Assembly (NCBI GenBank): GCA_934552695.1
Contig: CAKTER010000009.1
Location: forward strand, 1-19,007
Direction: 5' to 3'
Source: an uncultured Eubacteriales bacterium
Lineage (GTDB): Bacteria > Bacillota > Clostridia > Lachnospirales > Anaerotignaceae
DNA: 19,007 nucleotides
Part shown: piece by piece, positions 14,464 through 19,007 of the stretch
How the letters are laid out: each line of letters starts with the position of its first letter
How positions within the stretch are numbered: the stretch's first letter is position 1
Translations under genes and position numbers: made by a program
The notes under the pieces: model-generated
Told to the model about the DNA's origin: nothing
The model's database searches: none
The model's input: only the letters and a program-made list of their open reading frames with translations

Positions 14464-14747
14464 TGGCAGTAGTTAATTTTGTAGATCAGGTGCTACCCGG
14501 GGAGTTGGGCACACCACTGGACAGGCTGCGCTTGATGGCCATACAGGGCTTTGGCGCTGCTACCACGGTGTTTGGTAGCGATGGCAGCATTACTGAGACT
14601 TTTGCTGACGGTGTGAGGGTGACAACCTTTAATTCAAACGGCCGCATTACCGAGACTTTTACAGCCACAGCGGCGGCCGGGGGGCAAAGCATGACAAAAA
14701 CGACAACGTTCAACGCAGACGGTAGTATTTCGGAGGTGCTTGTATGA
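14463..14747 (+). CDS. Small repeat-containing tail protein, function unknown
   Basis: A 94-aa protein with GGAGGTG before ATG 14463 (TAATG overlap). After a short N-terminal segment ending LRLMAIQGFG it holds three beta-hairpin-like repeats: TTVFGSDGSITETF (35-48), VTTFNSNGRITETF (53-66) and TTTFNADGSISEVL (80-93). The DG/NG turn followed by ITETF resembles YD- or MORN-like hairpins. It sits between baseplate and adhesin genes and overlaps the next gene by ATGA, so a tail-tip linker or trimerising collar is plausible. Confidence 0.65.
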   Translation: MAVVNFVDQVLPGELGTPLDRLRLMAIQGFGAATTVFGSDGSITETFADGVRVTTFNSNGRITETFTATAAAGGQSMTKTTTFNADGSISEVLV

Positions 14748-15496
14748 GTTGGGGAGAAGCGAAATGGATTGTGGACAACGTAGGCAGCAACGTAGGCGGC
14801 GGATTTATGGAGTATGAGACCGCCGGAAGCTACACCTTTACCGTACCGGCGGGGGTGACAATTATTTCCGTTACCGCCTGCGGAGGCGGTGGCGGTGGCG
14901 GCACCGGCAACAACAGCGGCAGTAGCACCAGCTATGGTGGCCCCGGTGGTGGGGGCGGGGCTGCGGTGGTGGGCCGCAAGTTTGCGGTCACCCCCGGGCA
15001 GGCGCTGGCGATTACGGTAGGGGCCGGAGGTACGGTATCCTCCGATACTACAACGGGAAAAGGCGGGGATACGGTGATAGGCGCCCTGCTGACCCTGGGC
15101 GGCGGCTATGGCGGCGGGGGCGATGGGTCGCCCGGCGGAGTCCCCGGTGGGGATGGCGGCGGCTGTGGGGGCTGCGGCGGCGGGAATCCCTGGGGGCGCT
15201 CCGATGATGTGCTACGATATTCCGGGAGCACCCTGCCGGAATATGGGATGAACGGTATCACCGGCTGCGGCGGAAACCGAGGGGCCAATGGCAGCCGTGT
15301 TGTTGGCGGCGGTGGCGGTGGTGGCAGCCTGGGCAACGGCGGGAACGGGGCACGCTACGAGTTGGCGGCGACTCCCGGCAGCCGGGGCGGCGGTGGCGGC
15401 GGCCAATACTATGGCCGAGGCATGAGCGAAGAAAGCGATGCGGCCAAGGGCGGGGCTGGGTACGTCCGTATTGGCTGGGGGGTGTGCATGGACTAA
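14744..15496 (+). CDS. Glycine-rich tail tip adhesin (candidate receptor-binding protein)
   Basis: A 250-aa protein, about one third glycine by hand count (86 of 250). The N-terminal 20 residues probably attach to the tail. GSYTFTVPAGVTIISVTACG (28-47) is the typical opening of glycine-rich-domain phage proteins. Several runs of four to seven Gly follow, separated by short variable loops (for example NPWGRSDDVLRYSGS and ANGSRVVGG), ending in GGAGYVRIGWG. Such sequences form packed polyglycine-II helices in T4-like S16 gp38-type adhesins, with host recognition in the loops. As the last gene before the lysis cassette, a receptor-binding role is likely. Confidence 0.78.
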   Translation: MSWGEAKWIVDNVGSNVGGGFMEYETAGSYTFTVPAGVTIISVTACGGGGGGGTGNNSGSSTSYGGPGGGGGAAVVGRKFAVTPGQALAITVGAGGTVSSDTTTGKGGDTVIGALLTLGGGYGGGGDGSPGGVPGGDGGGCGGCGGGNPWGRSDDVLRYSGSTLPEYGMNGITGCGGNRGANGSRVVGGGGGGGSLGNGGNGARYELAATPGSRGGGGGGQYYGRGMSEESDAAKGGAGYVRIGWGVCMD

Positions 15497-15714
15497 TGGA
15501 CTGGACAACAATCATTGTGGCAGCGCTGGCCCTGGCCGGGACAATCTGCGGTAGCTGGTTCGGCGTCCGGGAGAGCAACCGGCTGGTGACCTTCCGGTTG
15601 GTGGCTTTGGAGGATAAGGTGGCCAAGCACAACAATCTGGTGGAACGGATGGTGGCGGTGGAGCAATCCACAAAGTCCGCCCATCATCGCATTGATGAGC
15701 TGGAAAGGAGGTGA
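15496..15714 (+). CDS. XhlA-like holin-associated membrane protein
   Basis: A 72-aa protein from ATG 15496 (TAATG overlap with the adhesin stop). One membrane segment at about 3-24 (TTIIVAALALAGTICGSWFG) is followed by an amphipathic coiled coil (RLVALEDKVAKHNNLVERM ... HHRIDELERR). Hemolysin XhlA-type proteins have similar size but usually the coiled coil first; the order here is the version seen next to holins in Clostridial prophages. It probably assists holin-driven lysis. Confidence 0.65.
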   Translation: MDWTTIIVAALALAGTICGSWFGVRESNRLVTFRLVALEDKVAKHNNLVERMVAVEQSTKSAHHRIDELERR

Positions 15715-15718
15715 GGGT

Positions 15719-15901
15719 TTGGAAATGAAGGAGAAGCTGGCCAAGCTGGTGGAGGTGAAGTCCATTACCACCTTTGCGCTGGTGGGGGTGCTGTGCTTTT
15801 TGGCCGTCCGGCAAAACACGCCCATCCCCACGGAGCTGTATACCGCCGTGGTTTCGGCGGTGATTACCTATTTTTTCACCCGCAAAACCAATGAAAAATA
15901 A
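15719..15901 (+). CDS. Phage holin
   Basis: A 60-aa protein with two hydrophobic segments (about 18-31, TTFALVGVLCFLAV; and about 42-53, YTAVVSAVITYFF), a short basic N-terminal helix (KEKLAKLVEVKSI) and a basic C-terminal tail (TRKTNEK). This is the shape of the small Firmicute holins that begin with a (K)LxxVKSIxT motif. I chose TTG 15719: a perfect AGGAGG lies exactly 7 nt upstream, whereas ATG 15725 would be 13 nt away. Holins make membrane holes that release the endolysin. Confidence 0.8.
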   Translation: MEMKEKLAKLVEVKSITTFALVGVLCFLAVRQNTPIPTELYTAVVSAVITYFFTRKTNEK

Positions 15902-15913
15902 GGAGGAGCACAT

Positions 15914-16180
15914 ATGAAAAAGAATTATGCGTACATTGATAAGGGCGGGATCCTGCATGTGGTGGAGACCCGGAAAACCGCAGAGGCGTACACCGCCGGC
16001 AAGGTGATGGAAACCGAAGTCCCTTGCGAACACGGCTATCCCCTGCACGAGGGTAAGGACGTGACCATGTACAGTCTGGACACCGCCTACATCGGCGGGA
16101 ACGCCCGGCTGGGCAGCGGTCGGAAAGCCAAAATGGCAGAAATCCCCGAAATCGTAGCTCTGTACAAAGCGTGTATGTAA
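15914..16180 (+). CDS. Small conserved-looking protein of the lysis region, function unknown
   Basis: An 88-aa soluble protein from ATG 15914, with AAGGAGGAG upstream. It begins YAYIDKGGILHVVETRKTAE and has KVMETEVPCEHGYPLHEG, a central MYSLDTAYIGGN and a helical end EIPEIVALYKAC. Similar proteins are, to my recollection, often found between holin and endolysin genes in Clostridial prophages. No catalytic motif or membrane segment is visible. A strong hairpin follows its stop. Confidence 0.6.
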   Translation: MKKNYAYIDKGGILHVVETRKTAEAYTAGKVMETEVPCEHGYPLHEGKDVTMYSLDTAYIGGNARLGSGRKAKMAEIPEIVALYKACM

Positions 16181-16181
16181 T

Positions 16182-16211
16182 CAAACAAGCCCCCGCAAGG
16201 GGGCCTGTTTG
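16182..16211 (+). other. Strong GNRA-loop hairpin between the small lysis-region gene and the endolysin
   Basis: The 13-bp inverted repeat at 16182-16194 with 16199-16211 has one mismatch (A16188 opposite C16205) and loop GCAA. No T run follows on either strand, so it is not a standard terminator. It lies directly before the endolysin's ribosome binding site (AAAGGAG, 16216-16222) and could stabilise or process the mRNA. Confidence 0.6.
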
Positions 16212-16228
16212 GGGGAAAGGAGAAACCG

Positions 16229-16798
16229 ATGGCCGAAACAACAAAAGCCTGCCGGGACTTGGGGGAGCTGCTGCCGGAAGCGCAGGTGGCGTGTAAGCTG
16301 TTTTTGGCGCTCTGCCGGGCGCAGGGGCTGGCCGTGTTTGTCACGGAGACCTACCGCAGCCAGGAGCGGCAGGACTGGCTGTATGCCCAAGGGCGTACCC
16401 GGACGGGGCCGGTGGTGACCTGGACCCGGCATAGCCGTCATACCTTGCGGCGGGCCTTTGATTTGGCGGTGAATCCGCCGAAAGTGCTTTATGACGCTGC
16501 TACCCTGCGACAGGCCGGGAAGCTGGCCCAAAGCCTGGGGCTGGTGTGGGGCGGGGTGTGGAACCCGCCGGACAGCGCCCACATCGAGGTGCCGGAGGGA
16601 TGGAGGGCCCCGGAAGCGGAACAAAAGGAGGAACCGATGGAAACCTACTATCAAACGGTGGAGAAAGTCCCGGAATGGGGACGGCCCACACTGGAAAAGC
16701 TACTAAAAGCCGGGGCCTTTGCCGACCCGGAGCACCTGAATTTGCCGCTGGAAAGCCTGCGGGTTTTTGTGATTTTAGACCGGCTGGGCAAAATTTAA
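16229..16798 (+). CDS. Endolysin: M15-family peptidase with C-terminal wall-binding domain
   Basis: A 189-aa enzyme that cuts peptide bonds in peptidoglycan to release phage. The M15 (VanY / L-Ala-D-Glu peptidase-like) catalytic domain spans about 15-125: ETYRSQERQDWLYAQGRT, then SRHTLRRAFDL with zinc ligands H71 and D78, and DSAHIEV with H118 and probable acid D115. The glycine usually found in SxHxxGxAxD is Arg74 here. After an acidic linker, residues 137-189 form a small domain (YYQTVEKVPEWGRPTLEKLL ... PLESLRVFVILDRLG) often found at the end of Clostridial prophage lysins. A ribosome binding site and ATG inside the gene may also produce this domain alone. No signal peptide; export relies on the holin. 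Confidence 0.88.
   Translation: MAETTKACRDLGELLPEAQVACKLFLALCRAQGLAVFVTETYRSQERQDWLYAQGRTRTGPVVTWTRHSRHTLRRAFDLAVNPPKVLYDAATLRQAGKLAQSLGLVWGGVWNPPDSAHIEVPEGWRAPEAEQKEEPMETYYQTVEKVPEWGRPTLEKLLKAGAFADPEHLNLPLESLRVFVILDRLGKI
16637..16798 (+). CDS. Likely internally started wall-binding domain of the endolysin (53 aa)
   Basis: Within the endolysin frame, AAAGGAGG at 16624-16631 lies 5 nt before an in-frame ATG (codon 137), precisely at the border between catalytic and C-terminal domains. The product would be the 53-residue C-terminal domain alone. Some endolysins are known to produce their cell-wall-binding domain from such internal starts to form mixed oligomers. That it is used here is inferred from the quality and position of the signal. 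Confidence 0.55.
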   Translation: METYYQTVEKVPEWGRPTLEKLLKAGAFADPEHLNLPLESLRVFVILDRLGKI

Positions 16799-16821
16799 GA
16801 CCCCTTACGGGGTCTTTTTTT
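16799..16821 (+). terminator. Intrinsic terminator of the phage late operon
   Basis: GACCCC / GGGGTC (16799-16804 with 16809-16814), loop TTAC, then seven T. It overlaps the end of the endolysin region and closes the late transcription unit. Confidence 0.9.
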
Positions 16822-16950
16822 GTGCCCAAAAGCTGACACAGATTTGACACACTTTTTCATTAACAGCCATGCTCTTTAGTACACTTTTTTAACACTCAGA
16901 GAAAACGAAAAAAGCACGCTAAACTCTGCGTTTAACGTGCTTTTGCGGAG
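16822..16950. other. Right prophage end: non-coding, candidate attachment region
   Basis: A 129-bp AT-richer stretch without a gene, between the last phage terminator and the 3' end of tRNA-Val. It contains two direct copies of TGACACA (16834-16840 and 16845-16851) 11 bp apart, and two copies of ACACTTTTT (16849-16857 and 16882-16890). Short direct repeats near a tRNA attachment site may be integrase arm-type sites. The crossover core would be at or beside the tRNA 3' end. The exact boundary cannot be set without the left end of the prophage. Confidence 0.5.
16908..16944 (-). terminator. Intrinsic terminator downstream of tRNA-Val
   Basis: A 15-bp inverted repeat (16910-16924 with 16930-16944, one mismatch, loop TCTGC). 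On the minus strand it is followed by a T tract (the A run at 16908-16913, partly within the stem). It lies 6 nt beyond the tRNA 3' end. Confidence 0.75.
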
Positions 16951-17023
16951 TGGAGACAAACGGGCTCGAACCGCTGACCTCTTGCGTGTGAAGCAAGCGC
17001 TCTCCCAGCTGAGCTATGCCTCC
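16951..17023 (-). tRNA. tRNA-Val, anticodon CAC
   Basis: A 73-nt minus-strand cloverleaf starting GGAGGCATAGCTCAGCTGGG. The acceptor stem GGAGGCA/TGTCTCC has one G-U pair, the D stem is GCTC/GAGC, the anticodon stem CTTGC/GCAAG encloses the loop TTCACAC (anticodon CAC), and the T arm carries TTCGAGC. CCA is not encoded. It decodes GUG. Its 3' end faces the prophage, consistent with use of the tRNA 3' end as integration site. Confidence 0.95.
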
Positions 17024-17043
17024 ATAACTACCAAGCAAAAACT

Positions 17044-17072
17044 ATTATACAGGGAAACGGGGGGATTGTCAA
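17044..17072 (-). promoter_or_regulatory. Consensus promoter of tRNA-Val
   Basis: On the minus strand, TTGACA (complement of 67-72 in the 17000s) and TATAAT (complement of 17044-17049) are separated by exactly 17 bp. The predicted start near 17037 leaves about 14 nt before the mature tRNA 5' end at 17023. Confidence 0.9.
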
Positions 17073-17156
17073 GACTGTTTTATAAAAACCGGAAGAAAAG
17101 GGCGGGGAAGCGGGCGGAAAAAGCGGGAAAGGGAGAAGAAAGGAAAGCGGGGCGGG

Positions 17157-17196
17157 ACGGGAAGAAACGGGAGGAAACGGGAAGAAACGGGAAGAA
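17157..17196. repeat. Four tandem 10-bp purine-rich repeats in a polypurine tract
   Basis: ACGGGAAGAA occurs at 17157-17166, with one change at 17167-17176 (A to G), and again at 17177-17186 and 17187-17196. The surrounding 17088-17200 is almost free of T and has many GGG runs on the plus strand. It lies between the tRNA promoter and the dehydratase operon terminator. The long plus-strand frame covering it is not credible as a gene. Confidence 0.8.
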
Positions 17197-17241
17197 GCAG
17201 ACGGGACAAGGCTGCCGGGGCAGAAAACAAGCGGCAACAAA

Positions 17242-17268
17242 GCCGGGCCCCGCTAAAAGGGGCCCGGC
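17242..17268 (-). terminator. Terminator-like hairpin after the dehydratase operon
   Basis: A perfect 10-bp GC stem (17242-17251 with 17259-17268, loop GCTAAAA), 18 nt past the stop of the beta subunit gene. On the minus strand it is followed by a weak T tract (TTTGTTG). Probably the operon's end signal. Confidence 0.7.
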
Positions 17269-17286
17269 GGCTTACGCAGCGTTGGG

Positions 17287-18414
17287 TTACATCATTTCCA
17301 GCAGCTCCTGAAAGGCTTGCAGGCGGGTCAGGTTTTGCCCGGCGGAAATACTCTGCTGGTCGATCTCCACATTCAGGCTGGGGATGCCGGCCGCATCCAG
17401 GGCCTGCTTGACCCAAGGCCAGTCAAACTCGTCGGGGTCGCAGAACTTCAGCTGGACGAACACCACGGCGTCGGCCTTGGTTTTTTGGGCCAGCTCCACA
17501 ATCAGCTTGGTACGGGTTTTGGCGGGGTCGGCCACCAGACATTCGCCGGTGACATTCTGCCACTGCCGGGCCAGCCGTTCCAGCCCGGTGGGGGCGGCGG
17601 GGGCCAGGGTGCGGAACTGGCGGGATTCCTGAGCCAGCTCGTCCCCCACAATGGCAAAGCCAAGGCTGTCGAATACCTCCAAAAACACATTGGGCTCGGC
17701 CATAATCCCGGCCAGCACCACCTTTTGGAAGGGGCCCTTGGGGGCGGGGGCCTCGGCCAGGGCGGCGTTTAGCTCTTTCACCAGAGCGGTATGCTCCGCC
17801 TTATCCATGTACAGCCGGGATTTGATGACGGCGTGGCGGTTTTGGGCGGAGACCAACCCCGGCTTTTGGGCGCACAGGTCGGTAAAGTCCAGCAGGGCCT
17901 GCCGGTTTTCGTTATACACGTCAATGGCGCGGTTCAGGGCGTCCTCGGTGATTTGGTTCCCCGAAAGCTCCTCCATAAACCGCTGTACCCGCTCAAACTG
18001 CTTTACGGCGTAGGCCACGCTGGATTCCAGCTTGTTGTTTTGGGGATACACGCAAATCATTTGAGGGAGCTGGGGACAGGCGGACTTGAGGTTTTGGGTA
18101 GTACATTTTAACGAGTCGCAGGGGACGGACATGAGGATGGCGTCCAGCACGTTGTAGGAGCCGTTCATGGCCAGCTCGGTAATGGCCTGAATGATGGAAC
18201 AGGCAAAGGGCGGCAGATAGGCCGTGGCTTTGGCAATATCCACCTGTCCGCCCCAGCAGCCAAAGGGCTGCATCCCGGCGGCGTAAATAATTTCTTCGGG
18301 GGCATAAATGGGGGTAACGCCCACCAGCTTTTTGCCGGAGGCCTTGAGGGCGGCGGCGGTTTCGGGAATGTGCTCCAGAATGCTATGGAATTTGGTAAAA
18401 TCAGCCTGTGCCAT
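17287..18414 (-). CDS. 2-hydroxyacyl-CoA dehydratase, beta subunit (HgdB/FldC-like)
   Basis: A 375-aa subunit of the radical, iron-sulphur-dependent dehydratase that removes water from 2-hydroxyacyl-CoA during anaerobic amino-acid fermentation. Family signs: GVTPIYAPEEIIYAAGMQPF near 32-51, FACSII with Cys72, SVPCDSLKCTTQNLK with Cys99 and Cys104, QLKFCDPDEFDWP with Cys325, and the C-terminal VEIDQQSISAGQNLTRLQAF. Cys72, one of Cys99/104 and Cys325 are candidate [4Fe-4S] ligands. The length is normal for the family. A GGAGG site lies 7 nt before ATG, and the start overlaps the alpha subunit stop by one base. The substrate (2-hydroxyglutaryl-, lactoyl-, phenyllactyl- or other CoA) cannot be told from sequence alone. 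This is a host gene. Confidence 0.88.
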   Translation of the reverse strand: MAQADFTKFHSILEHIPETAAALKASGKKLVGVTPIYAPEEIIYAAGMQPFGCWGGQVDIAKATAYLPPFACSIIQAITELAMNGSYNVLDAILMSVPCDSLKCTTQNLKSACPQLPQMICVYPQNNKLESSVAYAVKQFERVQRFMEELSGNQITEDALNRAIDVYNENRQALLDFTDLCAQKPGLVSAQNRHAVIKSRLYMDKAEHTALVKELNAALAEAPAPKGPFQKVVLAGIMAEPNVFLEVFDSLGFAIVGDELAQESRQFRTLAPAAPTGLERLARQWQNVTGECLVADPAKTRTKLIVELAQKTKADAVVFVQLKFCDPDEFDWPWVKQALDAAGIPSLNVEIDQQSISAGQNLTRLQAFQELLEMM

Positions 18415-19007
18415 CAGTGGGCCTCCTTTCCTTTGTGGGCGGCCATGGTTTCCACCAAAGCCTGAATGCGGGTGTCGTATTGGGCCTCGGCAAAGTTTTT
18501 GGGGTCGGCCTGATCCCCGTCAAAGATGGTGTAGGGCAGACCGGTTTTTTCTGCGGCCATCCGGCGGACGTTGGCTTGGGAAAAATCCATGATTTTGCAG
18601 CTGCGGTTCATGTGGTATACGGTGCCGTCGCAGTGGCAGTCCCGCAAAATCCGGGCTTGGGAGGCGCTTTGCCGTTCGGTACAGCAGTTGTTTAGGTTTT
18701 CGGAATACACTTTGGCCAGCCCCCGCAGGTCACCGGGCTCGTAGAACAGGGCCCAGGCCTCGGGATACAGGGAACCGACCATGACGGCGCCCTCCTTGGC
18801 CAGGGTTTTGACGGTGTGGGCCAAATGGGGCCAGCAGGCAATGCCGTTCCACTCAATCCGGTATTTTTCTTCGTAGCGCACCTGGCTTTTTCCTTCGGCT
18901 ACAAACTGCTCCATTTCGTCGGCCAAGGCGTCGAAGAGCTCCACCGCTTCTTCCTTGCCCCGCATACATACCGCCAGGGCCATGTAGTTGAACATATTGA
19001 ACCCGTC
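18414..19007 (-). CDS. 2-hydroxyacyl-CoA dehydratase, alpha subunit (HgdA/FldB-like), C-terminal part
   Basis: An open frame running in from the right edge, 197 codons before the stop; family members are about 400-480 aa, so roughly half is outside the window. Visible family features are YKIEW-like WNGIACWPHLAHT, GSLYPEAWALFYEPGD, ARILRDCHCDGTVYHMNRSC with its conserved-looking cysteine pair and NRSCK, and the C-terminal TIFDGDQADPKNFAEAQYDT followed by R-I-x-A-L-V. This last stretch is typical of alpha subunits. It pairs with the beta subunit downstream to hold the active-site cluster; an ATP-dependent activator (HgdC type) is required and is not in the window. Confidence 0.88.
   Translation of the reverse strand, partial: DGFNMFNYMALAVCMRGKEEAVELFDALADEMEQFVAEGKSQVRYEEKYRIEWNGIACWPHLAHTVKTLAKEGAVMVGSLYPEAWALFYEPGDLRGLAKVYSENLNNCCTERQSASQARILRDCHCDGTVYHMNRSCKIMDFSQANVRRMAAEKTGLPYTIFDGDQADPKNFAEAQYDTRIQALVETMAAHKGKEAH

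Noticed and set aside
15106..15336. Proline-rich minus-strand ORF
   Set aside because: Complement of the glycine codons in the adhesin gene.
14880..15430. CRISPR or DNA tandem array suggested by repeated GGC motifs
   Set aside because: Coding low complexity of a glycine-rich protein; no regular spacers or repeat units.
16840..16885. Rightward promoter from TTGACA at 16844-16849
   Set aside because: No acceptable -10 hexamer lies 16-18 bp downstream, and no gene follows on that strand.
16937..17311. 124-codon plus-strand ORF over the tRNA and purine tract
   Set aside because: It crosses a clear tRNA gene on the other strand and reads as Lys/Arg/Gly low complexity.
17317..18111. Plus-strand ORFs opposite the dehydratase beta subunit
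   Set aside because: Shadows of a well-supported gene; Gly/Leu/Val-rich without domains.

Overview
The window holds the late (structural and lysis) half of a siphovirus-type prophage, followed by host chromosome. The host looks like a GC-rich Clostridia/Oscillospiraceae-type Firmicute. Supporting signs are strong AGGAGG ribosome binding sites, consensus sigma-A promoters, a P22-gp5-like coat with a GP20 scaffold (a common Firmicute prophage layout), and a host 2-hydroxyacyl-CoA dehydratase operon typical of amino-acid-fermenting anaerobes. The lineage is inferred from gene content, not proven.

Layout. 1-95: the 5' end of a leftward hicA-like toxin gene, with a perfect-consensus promoter carrying two 9-bp direct repeats. 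120-4571: terminase small and large subunits, portal, and a MuF head protein with a long extra C-terminal domain. 4574-5364: an AT-richer stretch of small genes that look like the immunity/accessory cassette of the MuF toxin domain. 5366-6353: a block bounded by intrinsic terminators, with a one-TM protein, a frameshifted yjcQ-like gene and an HK97-gp10-like gene. 6402-9039: scaffold, coat, head-tail adaptor, head closure and tail terminator. 9054-12152: tail tube, tail assembly chaperone G, its frameshifted T extension, and a 622-aa tape measure with six 22-residue repeats. 12145-15496: distal tail and baseplate genes, ending in a glycine-rich adhesin. 15496-16798: two holin-type membrane proteins, a small unknown, and an M15-type endolysin with a likely internal start for its wall-binding domain, closed by a terminator at 16799-16821.

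The prophage's right end lies between that terminator and a tRNA-Val(CAC) gene (16951-17023, minus strand). The 3' end of the tRNA faces the prophage, the usual geometry for tRNA-targeted integration. Beyond it, leftward, are the beta subunit and the C-terminal part of the alpha subunit of a 2-hydroxyacyl-CoA dehydratase, which are host genes.

The late genes form one tightly packed rightward unit with many ATGA, TAATG and GTGA overlaps. The parts most worth attention are the MuF C-terminal domain (an E-E-x-x-H zincin-like variant) with its AT-rich downstream small genes, the terminator-bounded cassette with the displaced gp10-like gene, the chaperone frameshift, the internal start in the endolysin, and the promoter-embedded repeats of hicA.
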